Source: JAWLHK01 sp041690355 [NCBI: bacterium] (lineage in GTDB: Bacteria > J088 > JAWLBW01). Taken from it: a stretch of DNA of 64,000 nucleotides. The notes under the pieces are model-generated. The model was given only the letters and a program-made list of their open reading frames with translations, was not told where the DNA came from and made no database searches. The DNA lies in the NCBI GenBank assembly GCA_041690355.1, contig JAWLHK010000003.1, positions 90,695 to 154,694 on the forward strand, written 5' to 3'. Positions within the stretch are counted from its first letter, which is position 1; every line of letters begins with the position of its first letter. Positions 27,173 to 38,300 of this stretch are shown here, piece by piece. Made by a program: the position numbers and the translations under genes.

Positions 27173-27547
27173 ATGGAGACCACTGTTTCGGTTTTCGATG
27201 CCGTCGGCGGCGCCGAGACCTTTCGCCGCCTCGTCGACGCCTTTTACCGCCGCGTGGAGCAGGATGCGCGCATCCGCCACCTGTTTCCCCCCGATCTGGA
27301 ACCGGGCAAGGAGCACCAGGCTCTCTTTCTCATGCAGTACTTCGGGGGACCGACGTTCTATACGGACCAGCGCGGACATCCGCGGCTGCGCATGCGCCAC
27401 TTTCCCTACGCCATCGGTCAGGTCGAACGCGACGCCTGGGTCGGCGACATGCTCGAGGCCATCGACGAGGTCGGCATCGCCGAACCGATGCGCGCGAAGA
27501 TGCGCCAGTACTTCGAGATGGCCGGCACGGCCATGATGAACCGCTAG
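27173..27547 (+). CDS. Group II truncated haemoglobin
   Basis: A 124-residue globin with group II features: Tyr25 (B10), the GGP turn at 58-60, the proximal histidine in RMRHFPYAI (His76) and Trp89 at the G8 position (RDAWVGDML). Such trHbO proteins bind O2, NO or peroxide in the cytosol. The start is set by similarity (METTVSVFDAVGG); a GGAG lies 11 nt before it. Longer upstream frames are not globin-like. Confidence 0.9.
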   Translation: METTVSVFDAVGGAETFRRLVDAFYRRVEQDARIRHLFPPDLEPGKEHQALFLMQYFGGPTFYTDQRGHPRLRMRHFPYAIGQVERDAWVGDMLEAIDEVGIAEPMRAKMRQYFEMAGTAMMNR

Positions 27548-27556
27548 GTTTCGCCC

Positions 27557-28393
27557 TCAGTCCGCGGGAACCAGGGCCCGCAGCAGGCGCACGTCGTCGG
27601 TCTGAATCCCCGCCGGGCGCAGCGCAAACGCCGCGTCGGCTTCGGCCAGTGTCGTCACGTCGTAAACATAGAGCAGCAGGCCCGCCTCGCGGACGGCCGC
27701 CGCACCGCGTGGGGTGACGTGCGAAAGCGGAAGCAGCACCCCATCCGCTCCCGCGCGCAGGGCATCGTCGCGCACGTCGGCCACCGTCTGCCCGCGCAGA
27801 ATCCGCTGCGCCGATTCTCCGCCGGCACTCATCCGGTTCAGCAGGCCCGCCTGCGCGCTCTGTACCGCGACGGGTATCCGCGCCGGTCTGCGCGTGAGTT
27901 CTTCGGCGAGGGACTCGGCGGTGACCCGGGTCCAGTCGTCGGGCCCGCACCAGGGATAATACTTCACGTCGAGAAAGAACCGCGGCGGCCGGGGGGCATC
28001 CGCATACAGCGCCAGCACTTCGGCCAGGCTCAGAAGTTTTTCGGGGCCGCCGATGGCCAGCAGCTCGGTCCGATGCCGGCATTTCGCCAGCTGCGCCGCG
28101 GTCATTTCGCCGATGCAGCCGCGACAGTCGGTGCCGGTCTCCAGTTCGGAGTCGTGATAGAGAAAGAAAACGCCGTCGGCGCTGCGCTGGATGTCGACCT
28201 CGACGCCGTCGGCCGCCTGCCCTTCGACGGCCCAACGGATGGCCGGGAGGGAATTGGGGGGAAGGCGAACCTCCGGGCCGTTCAACCCGGCGCCCGCGTG
28301 GCCGATGACCTCCACCGGTGCTGCGGCACCGCTGGAGCATCCCGACGCGCCGATGAACAAAGCGAGGGTGTGCCGGATGAGCGCCCGACGCAT
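27557..28393 (-). CDS. Glycerophosphodiester phosphodiesterase lipoprotein
   Basis: A 278-residue protein with a probable lipoprotein signal (Cys19) and GDPD motifs: IGHAGAGLNG (His32), LPPNSLPAI (Asn47), GVEVDIQRS (Glu65, Asp67) and LYHDSEL (His80, Asp81). It hydrolyses glycerophosphodiesters to sn-glycerol-3-phosphate and an alcohol outside the cytosol. It is 3 nt downstream of the small barrel gene and probably co-transcribed. Confidence 0.85.
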   Translation of the reverse strand: MRRALIRHTLALFIGASGCSSGAAAPVEVIGHAGAGLNGPEVRLPPNSLPAIRWAVEGQAADGVEVDIQRSADGVFFLYHDSELETGTDCRGCIGEMTAAQLAKCRHRTELLAIGGPEKLLSLAEVLALYADAPRPPRFFLDVKYYPWCGPDDWTRVTAESLAEELTRRPARIPVAVQSAQAGLLNRMSAGGESAQRILRGQTVADVRDDALRAGADGVLLPLSHVTPRGAAAVREAGLLLYVYDVTTLAEADAAFALRPAGIQTDDVRLLRALVPAD

Positions 28394-28396
28394 GAT

Positions 28397-28894
28397 CTAC
28401 TCCCACGTATAGCGGACGAGCACTTGAAGGATACCCGTCAGGTCGAAGAGGTTCAGGCGGTAGTCTCCGGTCCGGTATTCCTCCCACGCGAAGCCGTAGC
28501 CAAGGGCATTCCCGAGCGTCCACCGCCCGGCGAAGCGCCAGGCGAGTCCGTACGAAAGCGTGAGTTCGTGAATGCGCTCACGATTCGAAAAGACCTCGCC
28601 CTGATACTCGGGGCGCACGAACATGAACCAGTCTCCCGTCCCCAGATCGCGCTGGTAGGCCAGGAGAAAACCGGGCGCATGCGGCAGAAGCGTGCCCGTA
28701 CGGTCGATGCGCCCGCGCATCCCGAGCGAAACCACGTTCAGCCCCTTGCGGTAGTCTCCGGTCGCCGAAAGATGCGTCCCCGAACCGGTCACGACCGGGG
28801 CGATCGTGAGCGACCAGGCCGCGTCGGCCAGAGCGGTACCGGGTGTCGCGCAGAGAAACACGGCGGCCAGGACGCCGAGAACGGCGCCCGGCAT
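28397..28894 (-). CDS. Putative outer-membrane beta-barrel protein
   Basis: A 165-residue protein with a signal peptide (cleavage after ATPGTALA) and alternating amphipathic strands with aromatic ends (GFLLAYQRDL, WFMFVRPEYQG, LTLSYGLAWRFAGRW), ending in a terminal VLVRYTWE. This is the look of a small 8-stranded outer-membrane barrel. No family is recognised. It lies immediately upstream of the GDPD gene. Confidence 0.6.
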   Translation of the reverse strand: MPGAVLGVLAAVFLCATPGTALADAAWSLTIAPVVTGSGTHLSATGDYRKGLNVVSLGMRGRIDRTGTLLPHAPGFLLAYQRDLGTGDWFMFVRPEYQGEVFSNRERIHELTLSYGLAWRFAGRWTLGNALGYGFAWEEYRTGDYRLNLFDLTGILQVLVRYTWE

Positions 28895-28989
28895 GGGCCC
28901 TCGCCGCCGGACGGCACGAGCCGCGTTGCAGGGTACGCGCGCAGCCACTCCGTGCACGATAGCACGGCGGCCGCGCGTCCAGAAGGCCG

Positions 28990-29715
28990 TCAGCCCCCCA
29001 GCAGGGTCTCGACGAGGGCGGGCACGACTTCGGATGCGGGGCCGTAGCGCCCCTCCGTGAAGGTGTCCGCGTTGCGCGACGGCTCCAGGTTCAGCTCGGC
29101 CGTGAGGGCGCCCACGGCCCGGGCGGCGTCGACGAAACCAGCCGCCGGATACACGTTTCCCGAGGTGCCGATGGAGAGAAACAGGCGGGCCCGTCCCAGG
29201 GCCGCATAAATCCGATCCATCTCGAGCGGCATCTCGCCGAACCAGACGACGTGCGGCCGCAGCGTACCCGTCCGGCCGCAGCATGAGCAGCGGGAGTCCG
29301 CAGTGACCTCGTCGTCGCGGTCGAACACCTGGGCCGATATCTCGCAGCGGACTTTGCGGAGTTCGCCGTGCATGTGGATCAGACGGCGGCTCCCCGCCCG
29401 CTCGTGCAGATCATCGACGTTCTGCGTGACGAGCAGGTACTCTCCCTCCCAGGCCTGCTCGAGCCTGGCGAGCGCCGCGTGGGCTGCGTTCGGCCGAATC
29501 GCGGCATCAGTCACCAGGGCGCGGCGGCGCTCATTGTAGAAGCGCTGAACGAGTGCGGGATTGCGGCGGAAGGCTTCCGGAGAAGCGACGTCTTCGACCC
29601 GCACCCCTTCCCACAGCCCCCCCGCCCCGCGAAACGTCTGGATCCCCGATTCCGCCGAGATCCCGGCGCCGGTCAGGATGACGATCGATGCGTCACGCCG
29701 CAGCTTCGCGAGCAT
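28990..29715 (-). CDS. cobB: NAD-dependent protein deacylase (sirtuin, CobB type)
   Basis: A 241-residue Sir2-family deacylase: NAD-binding [15 protein letters not shown] near residue 15, FYNERR near 66, [12 protein letters not shown] near 99, catalytic His in IHMHGEL near 115 and [19 protein letters not shown]. The Tyr and Arg of FYNERR are the class III residues that accept succinyl-lysine. The zinc region has one Cys and then CSCCG, as in E. coli CobB, rather than two CxxC pairs. It lies 10 nt after the enoyl-CoA hydratase gene, so the two are probably co-transcribed. Confidence 0.88.
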   Translation of the reverse strand: MLAKLRRDASIVILTGAGISAESGIQTFRGAGGLWEGVRVEDVASPEAFRRNPALVQRFYNERRRALVTDAAIRPNAAHAALARLEQAWEGEYLLVTQNVDDLHERAGSRRLIHMHGELRKVRCEISAQVFDRDDEVTADSRCSCCGRTGTLRPHVVWFGEMPLEMDRIYAALGRARLFLSIGTSGNVYPAAGFVDAARAVGALTAELNLEPSRNADTFTEGRYGPASEVVPALVETLLGG

Positions 29716-29725
29716 GCGTCGCCCG

Positions 29726-30496
29726 TCAGGAAAACTTCGAGAAATCGGGGGCCCGCTTCTCCATGAACGCGCCGAGCGCCTCCATGGCTTCGGGTCCGCG
29801 CAGAAGGCCGGCGAACTCCCGGAACTCGGCCTGCATGACGCGGGTAAGCTCGTCGCGGTTGGCCGCCTTGAGCAGCCGCTTCGAAATCCGCACGGCCCCG
29901 GGCGCCTTGGCCGCCAGCACCGAGGCGCGCTCGATTGCACGCTGCTCGGCCTGCCCCGCGGCGACGACCTCGTTGACGATACCCACTTCGCGCGCCACCT
30001 CGGGGGTGAACGGCTCGCCGAAGAGCAGCAGCTCGGCGGCCTTGGCGTGCCCCATCATGCGCGGGAGCAGCAGGCTCGATCCGGCTTCGGGACAGAGGGC
30101 CAGGTTCACGAACGGCATCTGCAAGCGGGTCCCCGCGCCGGCATAGACGAGATCGCAGTGCAGCAGCATCGTCGTGCCTACGCCGATGGCGATGCCGTCG
30201 ACCGCGGCGAGCAGCGGCTTCTCGAAATTCACGAGCGCGTCGAGAAAGCGGGCCACGGGGCTTTTCTCGTCGGACGGAGGATTCTGAATGAAATCGCTGA
30301 TGTCGTTGCCGCTCGTGAAGCAGCCAGGGACGCCGGCCAGCACGACCGCCCGTATCTGCTCGTCGGCATCGGCGCCACGCAGGGCGGCGTCCAGGTCGGC
30401 ATACATGGCCAGGGTCAGGGCGTTCTTCTTCTCGGGCCGGTGCATGCGCACCACGAGCACACGCCCATGGCGTTCGGTCTGAATCAGCTCACTCAT
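29726..30496 (-). CDS. Enoyl-CoA hydratase/isomerase (crotonase family)
   Basis: A 256-residue crotonase-fold protein: [12 protein letters not shown] oxyanion-hole region near residue 65, [22 protein letters not shown] near 103 and [16 protein letters not shown] with the acidic residue near 140. It hydrates or isomerises enoyl-CoA in beta-oxidation. ATG 30496 has a GAGGAG site 8 nt upstream. Transcription continues into cobB. Confidence 0.9.
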   Translation of the reverse strand: MSELIQTERHGRVLVVRMHRPEKKNALTLAMYADLDAALRGADADEQIRAVVLAGVPGCFTSGNDISDFIQNPPSDEKSPVARFLDALVNFEKPLLAAVDGIAIGVGTTMLLHCDLVYAGAGTRLQMPFVNLALCPEAGSSLLLPRMMGHAKAAELLLFGEPFTPEVAREVGIVNEVVAAGQAEQRAIERASVLAAKAPGAVRISKRLLKAANRDELTRVMQAEFREFAGLLRGPEAMEALGAFMEKRAPDFSKFS

Positions 30497-30519
30497 GCGG
30501 TCACTCCTCAAAGGAATAC

Positions 30520-30548
30520 ATTATGGCCGACGCGCCGGACAATCCCAA
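30520..30548 (-). promoter_or_regulatory. Candidate promoter for the enoyl-CoA hydratase/cobB operon
   Basis: On the minus strand, TTGGGA (30548-30543), a 17-nt spacer and CATAAT (30525-30520) lie 24 nt before the start codon. The hexamers depart from consensus but the spacing is ideal. Confidence 0.5.
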
Positions 30549-31029
30549 ATACGGCGGAACGGACCGAAACCGAACGGTGCGCTGCGGTGCGGAGAAATCC
30601 CGAACATTGCGCCCTCTCCGCGGGAGAACGGAGAGGGCGCCCGAACAGGTCAACCAGAACAGGAGTACGGCTCCTGGTGTGCGTGCGGGGTCTGCTCGCG
30701 AAGAACCGTTCCAAAACCGTCTCGACGGCGGTCTCGCCCTTCCCTCCGGCTCGTTCCCAAGCTGAGATCATTCTTGCGCATCGCGAAACACCTGTCGGCC
30801 ATGAGGCGCTTGCCGCCGAGCCCGCGCCATCCGACACGTTACGACGTGTCGCGACCCTGAACGGGCGGGCTTGAACGCACGACTCGGATCCGCAGGGCAT
30901 ATTGTCCCGGGCTCGCCCGCCGGCCGCTCGTCCGCGCTGCGCCGTGGGTGCGGCCCCCGGGGCTCGTGCGCTGCGTCGGCGCCTCCTATCCTTCCAGAAG
31001 AACCGCTGCGAACCCGAGGAGTGCGTTCA
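30549..31029. other. Intergenic region with a perfect 12-bp hairpin
   Basis: No convincing gene is seen here. It separates the divergent hydratase and SnoaL-like genes. It contains GCGCCCTCTCCG (30609-30620), an 8-nt loop and the perfect complement (30629-30640). A GAGGAG site at about 31016 belongs to the gene at 31030. The many frames open here have no recognisable family. Confidence 0.6.
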
Positions 31030-31554
31030 ATGGAACCGGTCGAAATCATGCGTCATTTCTTCGAGGATGTCTGGAACAAGGGTGACATGACTGCCGCAGA
31101 CGACTGCTTCGCGGGCCCGCATGTCACGCACGACCCCGATCACGCCTGGGTCACGCGTGGCGCCGAGGGAATGAAGCGTCTCGTTTCTCTGTACCGCGCC
31201 GCCTTTCCCGATCTGCGGATCAGTGTCGAAGACTGCCTCGAAGCAGGCGATCGGGTCGTGACCCGCTGGGTGCTGCGCGGGAAAAATACCGAGCGCTGGT
31301 TCGGCCACGCGCCCACGGGGCGCGCCGTCGAGGTTTCAGGCATTCAGATCGACCGCTTCGAAGACGGCAAATCGACCGAGACGTGGATGCAGTGGGATAT
31401 GCTGGGCATGCTCATCGGCCTCGGGCACGCTTCGGAAAGCCTGCGCGAGCAGGGGAGCGAAGAAGCCGACATTTCCTTCGGCGCGACGCACAAGATGTGG
31501 TGGCAGCGCGACGAACAGGGACGCGACGAACCGCATCCCGGCCCCGAAGAATGA
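31030..31554 (+). CDS. SnoaL-like (NTF2-fold) ester cyclase-type protein
   Basis: A 174-residue protein of the SnoaL/NTF2-like fold: MRHFFEDVWNKGDMTAADDCF, FPDLRISVEDCLEAGDRVVTRW and GRAVEVSGIQIDRFEDGKSTETWMQWD. The family includes polyketide cyclases, isomerases and many proteins of unknown role, acting in the cytosol. The C-terminal 35 residues are a charged extension (about EQGSEEADISFGATHKM and beyond). GAGGAG 8 nt upstream supports the start. Confidence 0.85.
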   Translation: MEPVEIMRHFFEDVWNKGDMTAADDCFAGPHVTHDPDHAWVTRGAEGMKRLVSLYRAAFPDLRISVEDCLEAGDRVVTRWVLRGKNTERWFGHAPTGRAVEVSGIQIDRFEDGKSTETWMQWDMLGMLIGLGHASESLREQGSEEADISFGATHKMWWQRDEQGRDEPHPGPEE

Positions 31555-31596
31555 CCTTCGCGGGCACAGCCACGGGACGTATCCGCGCGCCGGGCC

Positions 31597-31683
31597 TTGT
31601 TTGCAGACGGGGGTGACGACCGGGAGTGGCGTGTCGAGAGCGAACCGCGGCAGGGCGCGACCTTACTCGTCGACCTTCCCCCG
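31597..31683 (+). pseudogene. Possible histidine-kinase C-terminal remnant
   Basis: The plus frame reads ADGGDDREWRVESEP followed by RQGATLLVDLPP. This matches the end of HATPase_c domains, which commonly read GG..RVESEPG.GATF.V.LP. No kinase sequence precedes it in any frame; the SnoaL-like gene ends 42 nt upstream. At about 28 residues it could be a decayed relic or chance. Confidence 0.3.
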
Positions 31684-31713
31684 ACACGCCGAACACCGCG
31701 GCCCGCCGGATTG

Positions 31714-32343
31714 TTACCTTCCGACGTGCACGACTTCGGTATGGCCCTGGCGCAACTGAAATTCGGCAACCGGCGTCCAATTGGCGTCCTCGTCGGCCAG
31801 CCGGTCCGGCAACCATGAAATACGATAGCTGCCTTCGCCCAGTGCAAGGCGGGCCGTTTCAGCCGGGCGCAGCCTGCGGGTCACCACGATTCTTTCTACA
31901 CCCGGCCCGAACTGGCGGATGCGGACGCGCCCGGAATCCCGAAGGGCGGTACCCTCCAGCACAAGCGAGCCGAACCCGAGCCGGACGCCGGTGAGCTCCC
32001 CTTCCCGCACGGTGGCCTCGGTCTCGAGAAAGCTGTCGCCCGTACCCTGGGCGCGAACGCGATAGGCGCCCGGCGGCAGTACGACGAGCACGCCGTCGGT
32101 CGCAGCCGGCGCCCAGACGGCCGTCACCGGTCTCGCATATCCCGTTTCGGGCGCGGCGGCAGGAAAGATGGAGACGCGGCTCTGCACCGGCCGGTTTTCG
32201 GCATCGGAGACCGCGACCCGCATCCCCGTGACCGGAGCCGTCGGCGTAGCGCCGCAACCGCGCGTACACCCGCCTGCGAGCAGCGCCAGACTGAGCGCCG
32301 CCGCCCGAACCGCCGTTTTCCGGAACACTGCCGCCCTGCGCAT
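31714..32343 (-). CDS. Lipoprotein with carboxypeptidase-regulatory-like domain, third gene of the giant operon
   Basis: A 209-residue lipoprotein (signal ending LLAGGC, Cys26). The body is beta-rich with two segments resembling carboxypeptidase-regulatory or transthyretin-like folds: VAVSDAENRPVQSRVSIFPAA, GVLVVLPPGAYRVRAQGTGD and a second such unit before the C-terminus. Such domains often decorate surface proteins. It follows the giant IPT/TIG gene by 5 nt and must be co-transcribed with it. Confidence 0.65.
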   Translation of the reverse strand: MRRAAVFRKTAVRAAALSLALLAGGCTRGCGATPTAPVTGMRVAVSDAENRPVQSRVSIFPAAAPETGYARPVTAVWAPAATDGVLVVLPPGAYRVRAQGTGDSFLETEATVREGELTGVRLGFGSLVLEGTALRDSGRVRIRQFGPGVERIVVTRRLRPAETARLALGEGSYRISWLPDRLADEDANWTPVAEFQLRQGHTEVVHVGR

Positions 32344-32348
32344 ACGGT

Positions 32349-35300
32349 TCAGTCCTTCTGTACGATGACCGACATCGACGGCGGCGTGAAGGTGCCGTTG
32401 AGGCCGTCGCTGTCGCAGACGCCGTTGGCGGCGCCGTTGTCATAGGATTCGGTGCTCAGTGTACAACCCACCGTGGCGTAAAGATAGCCGTTCAGATCCT
32501 TGGCGATCGCGGCGCTCGACAGGAACTGAAAGGCACGGCACTGACCGCCCAGGGCGCCGGTGTCGCCGGAGTGGTTTGAACAACCGGCCGTCGCGATGCG
32601 TCCGACTTCAGTGAAATCGGCCGGGGCGCCGGGCACGACCGCCGTCCGGTAAATGCGCGCACCATCCTGCATGTTGTCGAACCCGACGTACAGGTAGCCC
32701 TGGTTGACCTCGAGCAGCGACACGGCGATGTTGCGCATGGATTCGAGCCCGGCGTCGGATCCGGCGGCGCTCGTCGTAAACACCCGCGACCAGGAGGCTC
32801 CCTGCGTGCACGCGCTCGAGCACTTCCACAGCTCGCCACCGGCGCTCGTCGACGTCGCGCCCGCCGTACCGACGTTGCGCACGAGAAACAGGGTGTTCTG
32901 CCACACGAACATGCGCGGATGCCCCTTGCGCCCCGGGCTGATCTTATCGAGGCTGTCGATGACCAGCGTCGTGTCGTCGGCGGTGGAGGCCGACACCGCA
33001 CCGAAGCCCGCCTGCGAGAGCACGATTCCGAAACTCGCCGCCGCCGCAGGTTCACCGTTGGAGAAGGCGAGCCCGCCGTTATTGGCGATGAAAAAGGCAT
33101 CGGCCGCGACCAGCCCGCTTGCGGCCGGGACGTACAGCATGCTGTCGATGCCGACCATGCCGGTCGTGTTGCGCTCGGGGTTGGAGATCGTGCCGCTCTT
33201 ACCGAGATAGTCGATATCGCGGGCAATCAGCTCTGTCCCCGCGCCGCACGAGACCACGCCACCAGCGGCGCCGAGCGGAATCTTGGACAGGTACGGCGCC
33301 TGGGTTCCGTGGGCAGACGAGATACCCACGTAAAGATTCGCGCCGTAGGCATACACCGTCTGCGCGCTCGTGGTGTTCTGACCGCCCGTCAGGCCCCCGA
33401 TGGCGCAGGCGCTCCAGTTGAGCTGGGTGTCGACGTCCTGCGTGAAGTAGACATGGCTGACGTTATCCTTGATCGGACCGACCATGAGGATCTCATATTC
33501 GGTTCCGCCGATGTTCGGAAGGCCCGAGTTGAAACCGACGAGACCGGTTTCCTGGTTCGGCCCCCAGGCGGTGGCGCAGCTGAGCGCCCCATCGATGCCG
33601 AACGAGGGCGCATAGGGGCACGTCGCCGGCGCGGCGGGGCCCATGAAGGTCACGCCAACCGGATTGGCCCCATCGGCCTCGAAGCGGAATGCGCCGTTGT
33701 TCACCCTGTTGGGACCGAGGTACACGCGGTTCGCGTACGTGAAGGCGAAATTGTTCGTCGTGTTGTCGGCGAAGGGATCGACGAACAGCGGCCCGTCTTC
33801 GAGGTTCGAGATCAGGCTTCCACGACCGCGGAAACTTGCCTGGTTCTCCGGCACGCCACGCAGGCGGTTGCCCGCGACGTCGAGCGGAATGCCGGCCACA
33901 GCGTTCGAGGCATAGACGGTCACGCGGTAGAACACGCCCGCCTGCGCCGCCGCATGCGTGAGTAGATAGACCGACGGATTCGCCGTCTTCTCGACCGATA
34001 CGATGTCGCCCAGTGAGGGTGAAATCGAGTACTTGAGCTGCGTTCCGGCCAGGGCATCGACGTCTGCCGTGCACTGGCGCGCCGCGGTGAAGCCGGAGAG
34101 ACACTCGGCGCTGCCATCGACGTCGCCCTGACGCATCGGTTCGCTGAACGTCAGCCGCACCGTCGTCGGAGAGATCGAAACCGCCTCGAGCAGACGCGGC
34201 TGGGTGGTATCGACCGCCGCCGTTCCGAGCGTCGTGGTGAACGCAGGCGCTCCAACCGGTTCGTTCTCATCCTGATCGCGAACGTTGGAAACCGTGATGC
34301 GGTAGTAGGTCGAAGGCACGGTGTCGGCGCCGCACTGGGCCGCGGTCTCCAGGTCGTAGACGTTGGTCGCCACCTGGGCGATCGTGACGGGCGCGGGCGA
34401 GAGGTTCACGCAGCCGGTCGCAGGATCTTCGGCAATCGCGTAATTCGCAGGGGCCATGGCCATCGACGGCTGCACCGGCTCGGAGTAGACGACCCGCAGG
34501 TAATAGCGGCCCCCGGTGTGAAAGGAGCTGGAGGCAAGCAGATACGGGGCCGTGGCGTTGACGATGACCTGCATCTCGGCCGCGGCCATGGCGTTTCCGG
34601 CGGCATCGAAGATGCGGTTGCCGGCCGAAACCTGGATGGCGTCGAAGTTCATGTCCTGCACGAGCAGCTGTGAGTCGGTGCGCAGCTCGACGAGCCCGTC
34701 GGTCGCCGCGCAGTCATCGGTCCCCAGGAGCAAAATGGCAGTGGCGCCGCCCGAGGCGTTGTCGTGATAGACGAAATCGCCCGGTACCAGTTCACCCCCG
34801 GCGCCGCAGGCCGGTTCTCCCGTAGCGCCCCAGACGGGTTCGGAGAACAGGACGAAGATCCGGTCGTTGTCGACACGGCTGCTGGCCCGCACCATGACCG
34901 GCGGCGCCATGTCGCCCTCGACGACGTCGGAGCCGTTCAGACGGCTGCGTGAAGCGTCCATGCATCCGGCGCCCTGATTATCGGCGTTCAGATAGCAACC
35001 GGAGAGATCGCGCAGGCCGACCTGCCCGGCCGTCGCGGTGAGGTCGGGGCGGTTGCCCGTATCGTAGTAAAGCCCCTCGCCGAACGCGAGCCAGAGAACC
35101 TGGTCATTCTCGCCGCCGAGGCCGTCGACGGTATCGAGCGTATCGAGGCGCACGTTCGCGTACCCGGCAATCTGCCAGAGCGTGGTCACGCCGTTGAGCT
35201 GATCGTCGCCGAGGTAGCCGGGGAAGCTCGCATCGTCGACCGGCTTGTCGAACTGAACCCGCACATGGTCGAGAAGTCCGTTGCCGTCGATGTCGTAATA

Positions 35301-38300
35301 GTCTGCGCTTACGACGACCGGGCCGATGGGCCCGCTGTGGAACGTTCCGGTGATGGTCGCCGGCACGGGCACGTCAGCCGGCGCCGCCGCAGCATTGCCG
35401 CCCGGATCGAGGATGTCGACGCCGACGAGCTGAATCGGATCGCCGACGGCCACCGTGTGGCTGCCCGTCTCGAAGGTGATGATGAGTCGATCGTTGGGAG
35501 AATCGACGGTACTCCACGTGACCGCGCGGATCTCTGCGCTGCCGCCGAAGACATGGCCGTTTCCAAGCTGAAAGACCGTGTTCAGATCGATGCCCGCCAG
35601 GTCGGGGGCGAGGGTGCCTTCGGAGAAGCGGATGCGCAGCGTATCGCCTGCTCCCGCGCCCGGCTCACCCGCGACGTCGTCGTCTTCGGTCGCCGCGGCG
35701 GCATGCACGAAGGGGCCGGCCGCGTCGGATTCTGCGATGTCGAGCGCCCCGGCGTTGCCCGAGTCGCCGTACAGGCGAACCCCGCCCGTATCGGTGAGCA
35801 GGGCGGCCGAGGCGGTCAGCTCGGGCGTCTCGCCGGTATCGGGCGTCGTGGACGGATCGAACGCCAGATAAAGCACCGCGTCATCGGCCGTATCGAGGCC
35901 GCATGCCGAGGGAACGGCGGTTCCGTGAAGGATGCGCGCGTTGAGGTGCCCGGCCACGAACCAGCGCGCCGTTACGGCCCCGCGCCCGTTCAGAACATAG
36001 CCGTCGAAGCTCGCGTCGAGGGCGGTGCGCGTGAGGGTCAGCCGGTAGACGTCGACATGGCCGTCGACCGGATCGCAGTCGAGCGTATCGGCTGCCAGCA
36101 GGCTGAAGTCGTCGGTGACCGAGAAAGCTACCGCATTGGAGGCAAGCCCCTGCCGCGTGACGACAACGTCGTGCGAACCGGGCGCAAGAGCGGTCGGAAT
36201 CGTGATGACGACGGCCGAGTCGCTCCAGCCGAGCACCGTCGCGGGTAGACCGCCGACGGTGACCGAAGACGTTCCCTGGGTCGCGCCGAACTCGCTTCCG
36301 CTGACGGTCACAATGACCGCGACAGGACCGGAACCGCGGCTGAGGGAAGCGATGAAGGGGGGCGGCACCGTATCGACGGTCATCGTGACGGCGTTGCTGA
36401 GGAGCCCGCCCGCCAGAACGGCGACGCTGTAGGTGCCGTTGGCGACCGTGGGCACGATGAAGCCAACCGACGTCGCGCTCCAGGTCGCGACCGTCGCCGG
36501 AAGCCCGGCGAAGAGCAGCTCCGACACTCCCTGCGCGGCTCCGAAGTTGGACCCGGCCAGCGTGACGATCGTTCCGCTTCCCGAGACGACCGGCGCCACG
36601 CCGTCGGCGTGCGGCTCGGCCGTGAACGTCCGGGCATTGCTCGTGCGGCCGCCCGACGAGAGGGCGACCTGCACGGCGCCCGGAGAAACGGTTGGCAGCA
36701 GCTCGACCGTGGCCGACGTCGACGTCCACGAAGTGGGCGTATGGGCAACACCGCCAAGCGTGACGGAACCGCCGGCGCCGAAGTTCGTGCCGCTCAGCGA
36801 GATGACCGTCGCGGCCGTGCCGCTCGACGGCGAGAGTGAGGCCAGGAACGGTTCGACCGCGAACGAAACGGCGGCGCTGGCCTGACCGCCGACGGTCACG
36901 ACGATATCGTACACCCCCGCGGCCAAGCCCGACGGAACCTGGAAGGTGATTTCGTCGTGCGTCCACGAAGTTGCGCCGAGCGCGGTTGCACCCAGCGTGA
37001 GGGAACCCGCCGAGGCGCCGAAGTTCGTTCCGGTCAGGGTCACGAGAGTGCCGGCCGAGCCGGTCACCGGGCTGTGCGAGACGACGACCGGGCTGACCGT
37101 AAACGACAGGGCATTGCTGGCTACGCCGGCAATGACCGCCTGCACGGCATGGACGCCGCCCGGAGTCGTGACCGGCACGTCGAACTGCAGCAGCGTGCTC
37201 GACCAGAGGTCGGCCGCCACCGGAGTGCCGCCGATCGTGAGAAAGCCGGCATCCTGCACGGCGCCGAAGTTGGTTCCGCTCACCGACACAGTCGTCGCCG
37301 CGCTGCCGCTCGTGGGGGTGAGGGCGTTCAGGGCCGGCGTGACGGCGAGGGACAGGGCGTTGCTCGTCCGGCCGCCCACGACGACTGATATCGCGTGCGT
37401 TCCCGCCGTCACGGAATCGGGGACGGTGAACTGAATCGCGGTCGCACTCCAGGCATCCGGCGCAATTTCGAAGCCGCCCATCACGAGCCGGCTGGCTCCC
37501 GGCGTGTCGCCCAGATTCGAGCCGGCGAGGGTAACCACGGTTCCGCCGCTGCCGGTCGACGGCGCCGCCGAGACGAGCGACGGATCGATCGTGAACGGTA
37601 CGGCGTTGCTGGCCTGTCCACCGACGAGAAGGGAAATCGTCGTCGCCCCCGCGGTCACCGCATCGGGGAGCGTGAAGTCGATGGACGTGTGATCCCACGC
37701 GTCTGCCGCGACGGCGACGCCGTTGACGTGCAGGGAGCTGGCCCCCTGCGCGGCACCGAAATTGACACCCGTGAGCGTCACGCTCGCGCCGCCGGTGCCC
37801 GTTGCGGGACTGACGGCGTCGATGCGGGGCTGCACCGTGAAGGCGACCGGAGACGAGGCAATGGCGCCGACGGTGACGACGACCGGATGGGCGCCGGCGG
37901 CCAGCGTGGCCGGCACGGTGAATTCGATGGCCGAGGCCGACCACGAATCCGGGATGACTGCGACTCCCCCCACCGTGACGGTGCTGCTCCCTTCGACGGC
38001 ACCGAAATTGGTGCCCGTGAGGGTCACCGTCGTGCCGGCCGAACCGAAGGCGGGGGCCAGAGAGACAACCGTCGGGCGCACGGCGATCGTGATCGGATCG
38101 GTGGCCTGGCCGCCGACGATAAGACGCACGTCATGGATGCCGCCCGTGAGACTTGCGTCGACAGTGAACGTGACCGCCGTATCGAACCATTGATCGACCG
38201 TCGCCGCGGTTCCCGAGAGCGTGAGCGAACCGCTGCTGCCGAAGCTGGAGCCCGAGGCCGTTACCGTATCGCCGCCGGTCGCCACACGCGGATTCACCGT

